Source of the DNA: Arthrobacter pascens
Lineage (GTDB): Bacteria; Actinomycetota; Actinomycetes; Actinomycetales; Micrococcaceae
Assembly: GCF_030815585.1 (NCBI RefSeq)
Contig: NZ_JAUSWY010000001.1
Location: 4,278,001-4,342,000, forward strand
Length of the DNA: 64,000 bases
Direction: 5' to 3'
The translations under genes were made by a program, and so were the position numbers. The first letter of the stretch is position 1. Every line of letters starts with the position of its first letter. The notes under the pieces were generated by a model that was not told the DNA's origin, did no database searches, and worked only from the letters and a program-made list of their open reading frames with translations. Of the stretch, positions 1-8,805 are shown piece by piece.

Positions 1-376
1 GGATGTTCCTGTCCACCCACAGCCGGCATTGTGCCCAAGCATGCCCGTGCGTGGAGATCCGGCGGATATCGGAGACTGCCACTCCGGGGCGGGCAACCAA
101 AACAAAACTGATGGGCACCAGGACCTCGCGGATGATACGGAGTTCCTGCCCGCTGGCTATGGCGTCAAGGGTGGCCGTCACGCCGCCCTCTACCGAGTTC
201 TCGATGGGGACCATGGCCGCGTCTGCGGAACCGTCACGGACCTTGTCCAGCGCCGCATTCACCGTGGAAGCGGGGATGCGCGTTGCTTCCGCTGCGTCCG
301 GAACCTGCATCAGTGCCGCCTCGGTGAAGGTGCCCTCTGGCCCAAGGAAGGTGTACGTAACGGGGGACGCCGGCAT
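1..376 (-). CDS. pheA: Prephenate dehydratase, C-terminal part cut off by window edge
   Basis: Prephenate dehydratase converts prephenate to phenylpyruvate in cytosolic phenylalanine synthesis. The visible 125 codons begin with ATG at 376 and show the family's N-terminal signature YTFLGPEGTFTEAAL, then IPASTVNAALD and VPIENSVEGGVTATLD, which match the periplasmic-binding-protein-like catalytic fold. The catalytic TRF motif and the ACT regulatory domain would lie beyond base 1. An AAAGGAA ribosome site sits 5 nt upstream of the ATG. The rhodanese gene is 42 nt upstream on the same strand, so the two may be co-transcribed. The family call is certain; only the length is unknown. Confidence 0.93.
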   Translation of the reverse strand, partial: MPASPVTYTFLGPEGTFTEAALMQVPDAAEATRIPASTVNAALDKVRDGSADAAMVPIENSVEGGVTATLDAIASGQELRIIREVLVPISFVLVARPGVAVSDIRRISTHGHAWAQCRLWVDRNI

Positions 377-418
377 CGAATATTCCTTTGTGGTTATAAA
401 TGGAAGGGCTGGGAGTGG

Positions 419-745
419 CTAAAGGACCAAAGGCTTGAGTCCGTTGTCGGAGACAAGCGGCCTACCGGCCTCGAGCCACTGATCCATGCCGCCGGACACA
501 TTGATGGCTGCGTAGCCCTGGCCCGTGAGCCACTGGACTGCCCGGAAGGAGCGTCCGCCTGTCCGGCAGATGACATACAGGTCCTGGTCCGGGTCCAGAT
601 CGTCCAGCCGGGCCGGAAGCTGGTCCAGCGGGATGTGGACGGCGCCCTCTGCGTGCCCCGCCACCCACTCGTAGTCTTCCCGGACGTCCAGGATCAGGGC
701 GTCGGCAGGAACGTCGTTGACTGGCACGGTATCGAAATCGCTCAT
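419..745 (-). CDS. Single-domain rhodanese-like protein
   Basis: A 108-residue cytosolic protein made of one rhodanese domain. The catalytic loop CRTGGRS places the persulfide-carrying cysteine at residue 60. The LDVRE (about 19-23) and GGMDQW (about 85-90) motifs are also typical. Single-domain rhodaneses transfer sulfane sulfur; the physiological acceptor cannot be read from sequence. I chose the ATG at 745 (MSDFDT) because GAGGA lies about 8 nt upstream; an in-frame ATG 8 codons earlier lacks such a site. It is transcribed toward pheA. Confidence 0.9.
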   Translation of the reverse strand: MSDFDTVPVNDVPADALILDVREDYEWVAGHAEGAVHIPLDQLPARLDDLDPDQDLYVICRTGGRSFRAVQWLTGQGYAAINVSGGMDQWLEAGRPLVSDNGLKPLVL

Positions 746-856
746 GGGAGTCCTCTTTCGGAAAATCATGGTCTTTACCCAGCCTAGCGCCAGCCGGTCA
801 CCGCGCTCCGGAAACTCTGGGCAAGTTACGCTTCTAGATGACTACTAGGAGGACCT

Positions 857-1600
857 TTGCCCGCTGAACAGCCCACCATCCTGGCAACCTCCGGAGGCTA
901 CAAGCCCGGCCTCCGAACCCGGCTGGAGTTTGACCGGCTGGCGCATCACGCCGTCGACCTTTCCGGCGTCAGCGGCAGGGCACCGCGCGTGACGCACGTG
1001 GGCACAGCTTCCGGTGACCAGCGCTGGTTCAATGCCGAGATGGACCAGGCTGCCCGCCTGGCCGGCTTCGACTTCAGCCACCTGAACCTCTTCACGATGC
1101 CCAACCATGCGGACCCGGAGGCCCATCTCCTGGAGCAGGACGTTGTATGGGTGAACGGGGGCTCAGTGGTGAACCTGCTGGCGGTGTGGCGTGCGCACGG
1201 CCTTGACGGGATCCTCCACCGGGCGTGGCAGCGCGGCGTCGTCCTGGCAGGCGTCTCGGCCGGTTCCATCTGCTGGTTCCAGGGCGGCACCACGGATTCT
1301 TTCGGACCGGAACTGCGCGCGGTCACCAACGGCCTGGGTTTCCTGCCGTACGCGAATGGGGTGCATTACGATTCTGAGGAGCGCCGGCGCCCCCTGGTGC
1401 ATCAGCTCGTGGCCGACGGATCCCTGGGTGAAACCCACTGCACCGACGACGGCGTGGGGCTGGTGTATCACGGCACCGACCTGGTGGAGGCGGTGGCGGA
1501 AGTCCGCGGCAAGGGCGCTTACATCGTCACGGCGCAGAACGCGGACGACGGCGGCGCTGCCGCTTCCGAACTGCGCCTGGAGCCGCGCTTCCTTGGCTGA
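857..1600 (+). CDS. Peptidase E-like serine peptidase (family S51)
   Basis: A 247-residue cytosolic protein of the glutamine-amidotransferase-like S51 family (alpha-aspartyl dipeptidase type). The nucleophile elbow GVSAGS gives Ser134, and WVNGGS (about 98-103) precedes it as in the family. The start is TTG at 857, supported by a strong AGGAGGA at 847-853. The 3' end overlaps the amidase gene by 8 nt, so the pair is probably translated from one mRNA. True S51 enzymes cleave Asp-X dipeptides, but other members process different small peptides, so the substrate is open. Confidence 0.87.
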   Translation: MPAEQPTILATSGGYKPGLRTRLEFDRLAHHAVDLSGVSGRAPRVTHVGTASGDQRWFNAEMDQAARLAGFDFSHLNLFTMPNHADPEAHLLEQDVVWVNGGSVVNLLAVWRAHGLDGILHRAWQRGVVLAGVSAGSICWFQGGTTDSFGPELRAVTNGLGFLPYANGVHYDSEERRRPLVHQLVADGSLGETHCTDDGVGLVYHGTDLVEAVAEVRGKGAYIVTAQNADDGGAAASELRLEPRFLG

Positions 1601-3041
1601 GATCCATGAGCTTTCCGCGGTCAGGTTGCGGGATGCACTGCAGACGGGAGAGCTCTCGGCAAGGGAGGCCGCGGCGCATTTCCTGGCAAGGATTGAGTCG
1701 AAAAACCGCCTGCTGGGCGCCTTTGTCACACTCACGGCGGACCAGGCCATGGCAGACGCCCGCTTGGCCGATGAGCGTTTTGCCCGGCTCCGGAAGGGGT
1801 TCCCGGAGGTATCTCCCGGCAAGCAAAACGCCGAAGGCCTGGCCGTGCTCCATGGAATGCCATTGGGCTTCAAGGACCTGGCGGACGTGGCCGGCGTGGT
1901 GACCACGCACGGCAGTGCGGCCCTGGACCACAAACCCGCACTCATGGACGGCGGGCTAGTGGCTGTCCTGAAGTCCGCGGGCGTTATCTCGCTCGGCAAA
2001 ACCCAGGTTCCGGAGTTCGGGCTGACGGCCTACAGCGAAAACCGCATCGCCCCGCCGTCGCGCAATCCGCATGCCCCCAGCCGGAGTTCCGGAGGTTCCT
2101 CAGGAGGCAGCGCTGCCGCGGTGGCCGCGGGAATGCTGCCTTTCGCGCCAGGGACCGACGGCGGCGGTTCGGTACGCATCCCGGCAGCGGCTTGCGGGCT
2201 GGTTGGCCTGAAGCCGGGCCGGGGGCTGGTGCCGTCCGGCGAGAGCTCGGGAGATCCCGCGCGGCTGGTGGTCGCAGGACCCCTGGCCCGGAGCGCCGAG
2301 GATGCGGCCCTCATGATGGACGCACTGGCGCCACCGCCGGGCGCCAATTACCGCGAGGCGGTCAGACACGAGCCGGACCGGCTGCGGATCGGCCTGACCC
2401 TGGACAGCCCGTTGTCCACCACCTTTCCGTTCACGCCGGAGAAGGAGGCGCTGGATGCATTGCTGGCAGGATCAGCACTCCTGGAGCACGCCGGACACAT
2501 CGTCACGGAGGCGGCCGTCCGCTACGACAACCGCTACCCGGACGCCTTCACCACGGCCTGGACTGCCGCCGTCGGAACTGCCAGGATCAGTCCGCACCGG
2601 GAAGCGCTGCTGGCACCCCTCACCCGGGCCTTCAGACGCCGGGCACAGCAGCGCAGCGCCGCAAAACTCAACGAATCGCTGGCGTTCCTGCGGCAGTTCG
2701 AGCGCGATACCGTCACCCAGTACGGGCAGTGGGACCTGATGCTGATGCCAGCACTGGCGCAGCTCCCGCGCCCGGTGGGCTGGTTTACCGGCGCCGCCCA
2801 CGGCGATGACCGCTGGCCGGCGTCAGAGTGGGCAGGGGATGCGGACGGCGACTACCGCAAACAATGTGAGTACGCACCCTGGTCCTCGATGGTGAACGTC
2901 TGCGGACTGCCAGCCATCACCATCCCGGTGCACTGGACCGGCGGGCGGCCGGGTGAAGGGCTGCCGATGGGCATCCAGCTGGTGGGACCCCTGGGATCGG
3001 AGTTGCTCCTGCTTCAAGTGGCAGCACAGCTCGGTTTCTAG
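1593..3041 (+). CDS. Amidase signature family hydrolase
   Basis: About 482 residues with the amidase-signature Ser-cisSer-Lys centre: Lys in PLGFKDLADVAG, the Gly/Ser stretch SSGGSSGGSAAAVAAG, and the nucleophile serine in TDGGGSVRIPA. The family hydrolyses amides; glutamyl-tRNA amidotransferase subunit A is a paralogue, but no GatB or GatC gene is nearby, so a catabolic amidase is more likely. The frame is open far upstream. I choose TTG at 1593 because GGAG at 1579-1582 precedes it and it overlaps the peptidase E stop. It may act with peptidase E on peptide or amide nitrogen sources (inference). Confidence 0.86.
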   Translation: MAEIHELSAVRLRDALQTGELSAREAAAHFLARIESKNRLLGAFVTLTADQAMADARLADERFARLRKGFPEVSPGKQNAEGLAVLHGMPLGFKDLADVAGVVTTHGSAALDHKPALMDGGLVAVLKSAGVISLGKTQVPEFGLTAYSENRIAPPSRNPHAPSRSSGGSSGGSAAAVAAGMLPFAPGTDGGGSVRIPAAACGLVGLKPGRGLVPSGESSGDPARLVVAGPLARSAEDAALMMDALAPPPGANYREAVRHEPDRLRIGLTLDSPLSTTFPFTPEKEALDALLAGSALLEHAGHIVTEAAVRYDNRYPDAFTTAWTAAVGTARISPHREALLAPLTRAFRRRAQQRSAAKLNESLAFLRQFERDTVTQYGQWDLMLMPALAQLPRPVGWFTGAAHGDDRWPASEWAGDADGDYRKQCEYAPWSSMVNVCGLPAITIPVHWTGGRPGEGLPMGIQLVGPLGSELLLLQVAAQLGF

Positions 3042-3043
3042 GG

Positions 3044-3093
3044 AACAGCCGGTCATTCACGGTGATCTTTTTGTCCCAGTACTACCGGCTGTT
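3044..3093. repeat. 10-bp inverted repeat after the amidase gene
   Basis: AACAGCCGGT (3044-3053) and ACCGGCTGTT (3084-3093) are perfect inverted arms around a 30-nt loop, starting 3 nt after the amidase stop. The loop holds a T5 run. It could fold at the end of the amidase mRNA as a terminator or processing hairpin, or act in the leader of the next small gene. Confidence 0.5.
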
Positions 3094-3164
3094 AAGAACC
3101 GGGTGTCGACTCGGAGGCTCACAGGGAGGACGATTAAAGGGCAGTCATTAAGAGGAGGTCTGTG

Positions 3165-3368
3165 ATGTGCTATTCATCGAGCAAGGATTTCGGGTGGGGC
3201 ATCCGGAAGGAAGCCGATCGGGAACCCGAGACAAAGCAGGATAATCCACGGGTCGATCCGGAGCCGCATGTGACGGCACAGGACTACAAGTTCTGGGCCT
3301 TCCCGCTCCGCCGTAAGACGCCAGCCGTCCAGGAGCCGGCAACGGACCGCGCACCCGAGAGGGTGTGA
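3165..3368 (+). CDS. Small conserved hypothetical protein
   Basis: A 67-residue protein beginning MCYSSSKDFGW, charged and without a signal peptide or membrane segment. I remember similar small proteins with this N-terminus in other actinobacteria, but no function is known to me. The ATG at 3165 has GAGGAGG at 3152-3158. A GTG one codon upstream is possible but sits too close to that site. A strong terminator follows 17 nt after the stop. The paired N-terminal Cys/Ser residues are the only distinctive feature. Confidence 0.72.
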   Translation: MCYSSSKDFGWGIRKEADREPETKQDNPRVDPEPHVTAQDYKFWAFPLRRKTPAVQEPATDRAPERV

Positions 3369-3385
3369 CCGGTCGGCCTGACGCA

Positions 3386-3423
3386 GCAACAGAAGGGCCT
3401 CCTCCGGGGGGCCCTTCTGTTGC
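3386..3423 (+). terminator. Strong intrinsic-type hairpin
   Basis: GCAACAGAAGGGC at 3386-3398 pairs perfectly with GCCCTTCTGTTGC at 3411-3423 around a 12-nt loop. It closes the small-gene transcript (stop at 3368). There is no clear U-tract, as is common in high-GC actinobacteria. Confidence 0.85.
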
Positions 3424-3570
3424 GCCGAAGGACTGCGGCCGCGATGCGCCCGGCCGGAGCTGGGACACGGCGCGATTTGCCCTCCCGCCACGCACCAGAG
3501 GCGACCGCGGGTGGCTGGGGTACGCCCTGCGGGTATACATCATCACCGCGCTGCCATTAGGGTGGAAATG

Positions 3571-3582
3571 TAAGCATGCTTA
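3571..3582. promoter_or_regulatory. 12-bp palindrome TAAGCATGCTTA upstream of the LapA-like gene
   Basis: A perfect AT-rich palindrome lies 17 nt before the chosen ATG at 3600. The 12-mer TGTAAGCATGCT around it recurs at 29931-29942, between two divergent stress-type genes. A SigB/SigF-like -10 (GGGTAT, 3531-3536) lies 35 nt upstream. It is probably an operator near the transcription start (inference). Confidence 0.5.
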
Positions 3583-3599
3583 GTAAAGAGGGTGGCAAG

Positions 3600-4028
3600 A
3601 TGAGCACAGGCCAGTCGATGCCTGCAGATGGTGCAGAGAGGCAGCCCCAGGAGCAGCCCCGCGTAGTGCCTCCGTCAGTGACGCCGCCCCCAATGGCACA
3701 GCCGCCCAAAGGCCCCATGAGCGCCGGGCCTGCCCCGGCCGCAGTAACGCCGACGGCAGCCCCGCGACGGGTGACCCGCGCCGGGATGGTGTGGGCCGCC
3801 GTCGTGGCCGCTTTGGTACTCCTCATCCTGCTCATCATCTTCATCATGCAGAACCAGGACGATGTGGCCATCAGGTACCTGGGTCTGGAGGGAACCGTTC
3901 CGCTGGGCATGGCTCTGTTTATCGCCAGCGTCACCGGCGGCGTCCTGGTAGCCATCGCCGGTGCGGCCCGGATCCTGCAGCTCCGGGCGAATGCCCACCG
4001 GTCGCGGCTAGGGAAACCCCGGCGTTAG
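3600..4028 (+). CDS. LapA domain (DUF1049-type) membrane protein
   Basis: A 142-residue protein: a Pro/Ala-rich cytosolic N-terminus (about 1-58), a hydrophobic segment (about 64-84) ending in the family motif FIMQN, a short segment IRYLGLEGTVPLG, then a second membrane span (about 104-124) and a basic tail. This is the lipopolysaccharide-assembly-A (LapA/YciS) layout, here in a Gram-positive background where the role is unknown. The ATG at 3600 follows GAGGGTGG. An upstream ATG at 3576 has a poorer site. Its stop overlaps the stop of the convergent decarboxylase gene by 4 nt. Confidence 0.78.
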   Translation: MSTGQSMPADGAERQPQEQPRVVPPSVTPPPMAQPPKGPMSAGPAPAAVTPTAAPRRVTRAGMVWAAVVAALVLLILLIIFIMQNQDDVAIRYLGLEGTVPLGMALFIASVTGGVLVAIAGAARILQLRANAHRSRLGKPRR

Positions 4029-6943
4029 GAGTCTGACGAGAGCCAGTCTGTGGTAAACACCCGGTAGCCCAGGCCGGGGTCGAAGCCATGGACCTCCCTG
4101 GTGTCCAGGGCAGCCATAAAGGCCAGCGCATTGCCCGTGATCACTTGACCCGGCACCAGGATGGGAAATCCCGGCGGGTACGGCGTCACGAAGCCCGCCG
4201 AAACAACCTCTTGGCCTGATTCCACCCGCGCGGCAAGCTCGGCGGGTTCCACATACTCGGTGGCGCCCTCCTTGTACGTCTCGAAGTAGGCTGCCCGGAG
4301 GTGGCCATCGGGGGTGGTGCCACCGCGGAAGCGGCGGGCGAAACGGCTAAAGTCGGGAAGGGCCGGCGGGGCAGTGCTCAGGATTGCGATCCGGGCCTCA
4401 AGCGCCCTGAGCCCACGCGGTCCCAGCGTCCGCTTCTCCGTCTCAAACGATTCAGCCAGTTTCACCAGCACCTCAACCAGGTACGCCACCGCGCTGCGGG
4501 ACGTGCCGATGTTGGTCATGAACAGGACGCTGTTCCGCGACGTCTTGTTGACCTGGATGCCGTACTTGTCCATGAGGTGGTCGTGCTTGAAGGTGTCACC
4601 GTCAATTCCGGTGAGGCCGATGTCCAGCGTGAGCCGGCTCGGATCAACCACAAACTCGTCCCGCCGCCAGACCTCGTCAAAAGCAGACAGCCCTTGGCTA
4701 AGCGGCATGGAGCAGTCTGTTTCCCTGAATTGCTCCGGCACAAGCTGCCTGGCGCCCAGGATCCGGAAATACTTCTTCAGCAGCGGGTTGCGTGCCACCG
4801 CCTGGCCAATACTGACGGCCAAATCTGCCTGCTTCTGCACCAATGCAAAACCTTCCAGCTCCGCCTGCCGCCGGCCGATGTCCAGGGAGGCGAGGATCTG
4901 GTAGTTCGGCGACGTGGAGGTATGGGTCATGTAGGCCTCGCGGAAGGCCTCACCGTTGAGCTGCTCGAAGTCCTGGTCGAACACGTGGATCATGGACCCC
5001 TGACGCAGCGACGTCAGTGTTTTATGGGTTGACTGCGTGGCATAGACCCGCAGCCGGACCTTGGCCGGATCCGGAATGAGCCTGGTCCGCAGCCAGGCAT
5101 CGTCGGCCGCCGGTTCACCGGTTTCCCGGTCCCACAGCTCCCGGGCCTGTCTTTCGTGGCGAAGGATGAAATCAGGATCCCGCAACTGCGCCTCGAGCTT
5201 GGCGGCCGCCGCCATGGCCGTCCGCCGCCGGTACACCGGATGGAACGCGGCGAAAGCGAACCAGGCCTCATCCCAGAGGAAGACGAGGTCCGGCTTGATC
5301 GCCAGGCATTCCTCCATGACCCGTTCGGGGTCATAGACGATGCCATCGAACGTGCAGTTAGTCAGCGTGATCATCTTGACGTCGTCCAGCCGGCCGGCCC
5401 GCCGGTAGTCCAGCAGCATTTTCTTGATGCTCTCCAGTGGCACGGCGCCGTAGAAGGAGTACTGGTCCAGTGGGTAGGCGTCCAGGTAGGCCACCTGCGC
5501 ACCAGACAGCATCAGCGCATAGTGGTGGGACTTGTGGCAGTTCCGGTCCACCAGCACGATGTCGCCTGGAGCCACAATCGACTGGTGCACCACCTTGTTG
5601 GCCGTTGACGTGCCGTTGGTGACGAAGAACGTCTTGTCCGCCCCGAACGCCCGCGCCGCGAGGGTCTGTGCCTTCTTGATGGAGCCGTGCGGATCAAGCA
5701 GGGAATCCAGCCCGCCTGACGTTGCTGAGGTCTCCGCGAGCAGCAGGTTCTGGCCGTAGAAATCAGCCATGTCCCGGATCCACGGAGAGTTCCCCACAGA
5801 ACCGCCGCGGGAAATCGGCAGTGCGTGGAAGACGCTGGCCGGCCTCCGGCTGTATTCCTGCAGTGCCGTGAAGAAAGGCGTTTCGTAGCGGGCCGCCACG
5901 CCGGCGAGCAGGGACAGATGCAGGTCCAGCCGATCCTCGCGGCGGAAGATCCGGGCAAACCTGCGGGTCAGTGAACCAGCGAGTCCTTCAATGGCAACGT
6001 CCGCCACGAGGTACACGTCCAGCTCCGGCCGGAGTTCTGCGATCCGTTCGGCCAGCCTCAGGATCCGGTCGATGGGACGCAGCCGCTCCAGGCCGCCCTC
6101 CACGTGCCGGGACACCACCCTTTTCAGGTCCGAGCCCAGCGGCCGGGAAGCCCTGATTGCGAATCCGGGCCGCAGGACACAGGCCTGGATGTCCGGATTT
6201 AGCAGCAGTGCCACTAGTGCATCCTCATAGGAAGGAACCGCGTTTACGCAATAGCTGAACGCATCAGCGGGACGCCGCTGGGCCAGCATGTCGCTTTTGA
6301 GCGCCTCCGCATCCTGTTCGGGAATGTCGTCAACCACCAGGACTTCAAAACGGGGCCGGTCCGAGGTGATTTGGAATGCTTCTTGGACCGCGGCGTCGGC
6401 GGAATCCGAAAAGCCCGGTCCGGGCAGTTCAGGAACGGACTTTGCGCGGCACATCCGGGCCCTGATTCCGTCCACCAGCTCCAGTGCTTCCTGGTACTGC
6501 GCCTCCCGGATGAGACCGCGCAGGCGCCCCAGGATGGAAAGCCCTGGGAAGGCCCAATAGAGCTCTACGGATTCGAGAAGTGCCAGCGCCCTGTTGACCT
6601 GCCCCGACAACCCGGACTGCCGTGTGCCTGTAGGGCCCGTGGGTCCGGTGGACAGTTGCTTCAGCCCATAACCCAGGAATTCCCAAGAATCCGCGCGGAT
6701 CCGCCAGGCCCGGCTTGGGGTTCCGATCTCCGGGGCTGCAGGCGAAGGCGGGGCTGCAGGCGAGGGCGGGGCTGCCGGCGAGGCCGGTGCCCCCGGCGAG
6801 GCCGGGGCTGCCGGCAAATAGCGGGCATCCGGAGGCGTCAGCGTTGATGGTGGCGTGATCGCCACCGACGGTGCCCGCACGACCGGGGACCCGGCGTCGT
6901 TCTCTGTACCGTTACCGTTTTTCGGCACTGGGTCGGTTCTCAT
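4025..6943 (-). CDS. Orn/Lys/Arg decarboxylase family PLP enzyme with extended N-terminus
   Basis: A 972-residue fold-type-I PLP decarboxylase of the inducible arginine/lysine/ornithine class. The PLP lysine is K641 in [16 protein letters not shown]558 (FLWDEAWFA) should hold the pyridine nitrogen, and H470 (NCHKSHH) should stack on the ring. A receiver-like wing domain (about 198-320) precedes the catalytic core, as in the Escherichia coli enzymes, which are about 715-755 residues. The extra length is mainly a Pro/Ala-rich N-terminus (1-75). The start overlaps the permease stop by 4 nt (ATGA), so the two are coupled. The pair probably imports a basic amino acid and exports the amine, consuming protons; the substrate is not decidable. 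Confidence 0.88.
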   Translation of the reverse strand: MRTDPVPKNGNGTENDAGSPVVRAPSVAITPPSTLTPPDARYLPAAPASPGAPASPAAPPSPAAPPSPAAPEIGTPSRAWRIRADSWEFLGYGLKQLSTGPTGPTGTRQSGLSGQVNRALALLESVELYWAFPGLSILGRLRGLIREAQYQEALELVDGIRARMCRAKSVPELPGPGFSDSADAAVQEAFQITSDRPRFEVLVVDDIPEQDAEALKSDMLAQRRPADAFSYCVNAVPSYEDALVALLLNPDIQACVLRPGFAIRASRPLGSDLKRVVSRHVEGGLERLRPIDRILRLAERIAELRPELDVYLVADVAIEGLAGSLTRRFARIFRREDRLDLHLSLLAGVAARYETPFFTALQEYSRRPASVFHALPISRGGSVGNSPWIRDMADFYGQNLLLAETSATSGGLDSLLDPHGSIKKAQTLAARAFGADKTFFVTNGTSTANKVVHQSIVAPGDIVLVDRNCHKSHHYALMLSGAQVAYLDAYPLDQYSFYGAVPLESIKKMLLDYRRAGRLDDVKMITLTNCTFDGIVYDPERVMEECLAIKPDLVFLWDEAWFAFAAFHPVYRRRTAMAAAAKLEAQLRDPDFILRHERQARELWDRETGEPAADDAWLRTRLIPDPAKVRLRVYATQSTHKTLTSLRQGSMIHVFDQDFEQLNGEAFREAYMTHTSTSPNYQILASLDIGRRQAELEGFALVQKQADLAVSIGQAVARNPLLKKYFRILGARQLVPEQFRETDCSMPLSQGLSAFDEVWRRDEFVVDPSRLTLDIGLTGIDGDTFKHDHLMDKYGIQVNKTSRNSVLFMTNIGTSRSAVAYLVEVLVKLAESFETEKRTLGPRGLRALEARIAILSTAPPALPDFSRFARRFRGGTTPDGHLRAAYFETYKEGATEYVEPAELAARVESGQEVVSAGFVTPYPPGFPILVPGQVITGNALAFMAALDTREVHGFDPGLGYRVFTTDWLSSDS
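6728..6820 (-). repeat. Tandem Pro/Ala/Ser-rich coding repeat
   Basis: This part encodes residues about 42-72 of the decarboxylase as repeated PASP/PAAPPSP units. At DNA level, near-copies of a 15-18-nt G/C-rich unit (ggggctgcaggcgaaggc and variants) lie in tandem. Such tracts can change copy number by slippage. The residues precede the folded domains, so variation would probably be tolerated. Confidence 0.7.
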
Positions 6944-8484
6944 GCTTTCCCAGCCGCCCGTGCTGCCTCAGCGCGGCGGCCGCGTGTGCCGTACCAGCCC
7001 AGGCCGAGCAGTGGAACGAGGGCCAGCGAGGACAGCAGCACCCAGCGCCCTGTTTCGGAAAACGCCATGGTGATCAGGACGAAGGCGAGGAATGCCAGAG
7101 TCAGGTAGGACGTGAACGGCGCGCCGAAAAGCCTGAACGACGGGCGGGCCGCCCGGCCCTGCCGGACCCACATCTGCAGTTTAATGTGGCAGAGCATGAT
7201 GGTGGCCCATCCGCCGATGATGCCCACGGCGGAGATCTCCAATACGATTTCGAACACTCGGGAGGGCGCCAGGGCATTGAGTCCAACCCCCAGCAGGGTG
7301 ACGACGGCGGTGAGCAGGATCCCGCCGTACGGCACCCCGCTCCGGCTGATCCGGGCAGTGAAAGCCGGCGCAGAGCCGTTGACGGCCATGGACCGGAGGA
7401 TGCGCCCGGTGGAGTAGAGCCCGGCGTTCAGGCTGGACAGCGCGGCCGTGAGCACCACGAAGTTCATCACGGACGCCGAGACGGCTGCTGATTCGGGCGA
7501 GCCCAGGTACGAGAAAAAGGTGACGAACGGGGATTCGCCGGCCTTGTAGGCCGTGAAGGGAAGGAGCAGCGACAGCAGCAACACCGAGCCGATGTAGAAA
7601 ATGGCAATGCGGGCCACAACGGTGTTCACTGCCTTGGGCATGACTTTCTCCGGATTGGCGGTTTCACCGGCGGCGGTGCCCACCAGCTCGATTGCGGCGT
7701 AGGCAAACACCACCCCGCTGATGGCAAGCAGCGGCGCCACGGCGCCGGTGGGAAACGCGCCGCCGTTGTCCACCAGGACGCCGATTCCTGGTGTTCCTAA
7801 ATCCGTTTTGCCACCCAGGACGATGAAGCTCACGCCCACAATGAGGAACACGATCAGCGCCGTCACCTTGGTCAGGGCGAACCAGTATTCCATCTCGCCG
7901 AACACCTTCACGGAGACAAGGTTCAGTCCCAGCACCACCACCAGTGCCATCAGCGCGATGGTCCACTGCGGCAGGTCCCGCACCAGCTCCCAGTGCCGCG
8001 CCCAGAATTTCACGTAAAGAGCGACGGCGGTGACGTCCACGATGGAGGTCATGGCCCAGTTGAGGAAATAGAGCCAGCCGGCTGTATGCGCCAGCTTTTC
8101 GCCGTAGAACTCCCTGGCGTAGGACACAAAGGAGCCCGATGACGGGCGATAAAGCACCAGCTCTCCAAGGGCGCGCAGAATGAGGAAGGCGAAAAAGCCA
8201 CAGACGGCGTACACCAGCACCAAGGCAGGGCCGGACCCGTTCAGCCGGCCGCCGGCGCCCATGAACAGGCCAGTGCCAATCGCTCCGCCGATCGCGATCA
8301 TCTGGATCTGCCGGGGTGTGAGGGTCTTGTGGTATCCGGCTTCTTCGCTGGAGAAATCCTGCGCGGCCGCAGCCCTGTCGCCCAGCAGCTCCCGGCCGTT
8401 TTCCAGGACATCTGCAGTGTCCATGGGATCTGCCCGGAGCTGGTTGTCCGGTCCTGATTGGGTCCTGGCGGGGACGGCTTTCAC
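6940..8484 (-). CDS. APC superfamily amino-acid permease
   Basis: A 514-residue inner-membrane transporter with about 12 hydrophobic segments and the amino-acid-permease signature [17 protein letters not shown] early in the protein, followed by [12 protein letters not shown] and a [10 protein letters not shown] region, as in AAT-family permeases. It is the first gene of a two-gene operon with the decarboxylase, which suggests uptake of (or exchange for) that enzyme's substrate. The start is uncertain: GTG at 8484 overlaps the stop of an 11-codon leader ORF that owns the good ribosome site, and an in-frame ATG at 8424 (MDTADVLEN) has only a weak site. Confidence 0.88.
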   Translation of the reverse strand: MKAVPARTQSGPDNQLRADPMDTADVLENGRELLGDRAAAAQDFSSEEAGYHKTLTPRQIQMIAIGGAIGTGLFMGAGGRLNGSGPALVLVYAVCGFFAFLILRALGELVLYRPSSGSFVSYAREFYGEKLAHTAGWLYFLNWAMTSIVDVTAVALYVKFWARHWELVRDLPQWTIALMALVVVLGLNLVSVKVFGEMEYWFALTKVTALIVFLIVGVSFIVLGGKTDLGTPGIGVLVDNGGAFPTGAVAPLLAISGVVFAYAAIELVGTAAGETANPEKVMPKAVNTVVARIAIFYIGSVLLLSLLLPFTAYKAGESPFVTFFSYLGSPESAAVSASVMNFVVLTAALSSLNAGLYSTGRILRSMAVNGSAPAFTARISRSGVPYGGILLTAVVTLLGVGLNALAPSRVFEIVLEISAVGIIGGWATIMLCHIKLQMWVRQGRAARPSFRLFGAPFTSYLTLAFLAFVLITMAFSETGRWVLLSSLALVPLLGLGWYGTRGRRAEAARAAGKA

Positions 8485-8516
8485 TGCAGTTTACCGGCGC
8501 TTGTGAAGCAGGTCAT
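8481..8516 (-). CDS. Possible 11-codon leader peptide upstream of the permease
   Basis: ATG at 8516 encodes [11 protein letters not shown] and stops with TGA at 8483-8481. AAAGGAG lies 9 nt upstream of the ATG and is the best ribosome site in the region. The TGA overlaps the permease GTG as GTGA. This layout would couple permease translation to translation of the leader. No run of regulatory codons is obvious. Inference from layout only. Confidence 0.4.
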   Translation of the reverse strand: MTCFTSAGKLQ

Positions 8517-8718
8517 TTGTGGGGTCTCCTTTGACTCCTGTGCCGCCTAGGCGACGTACTATCAGTGCGTTCTGCGGCCCCCGGGCATCTTTGCCGGGGA
8601 GGCCGGTATCCAACTCTAGGGATCCGGGGCTAGCTTTATTTTGGGGCGGCCACCAAATTCAGCCAGGCGCAATTGTGCCGGGAGCCAATTTTGATCAGGG
8701 GGAACGCGAGTAAGGTAC

Positions 8719-8805
8719 ATGGCTGTGGCAATCGCCGCAGGCTCCGCGGGAGCCATCAAACTTGATAAGCACCAGAAGGGGTCTGAACAAAGACGTGAGG
8801 CCTGA
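8719..8805 (+). CDS. Possible 28-codon ORF overlapping the PucR regulator start
   Basis: ATG at 8719 with GTAAGG just upstream opens a 28-codon frame (MAVAIAAGSAG...) that ends TGA at 8803-8805, just past the candidate GTG start of the regulator at 8795. Its initiation site looks better than either regulator start. It may be a coupling leader, or a sign that the regulator is translated by reinitiation. It could also be chance. Confidence 0.25.
   Translation: MAVAIAAGSAGAIKLDKHQKGSEQRREA

Noticed and set aside
1191..1592. Upstream extension of the amidase frame
   Set aside because: It overlaps peptidase E in another frame, has no amidase-family content, and a good TTG start exists at 1593.
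6728..6820. Tandem repeat considered as CRISPR-like
   Set aside because: The units are contiguous, in frame and encode Pro/Ala; there are no spacers and no cas genes.
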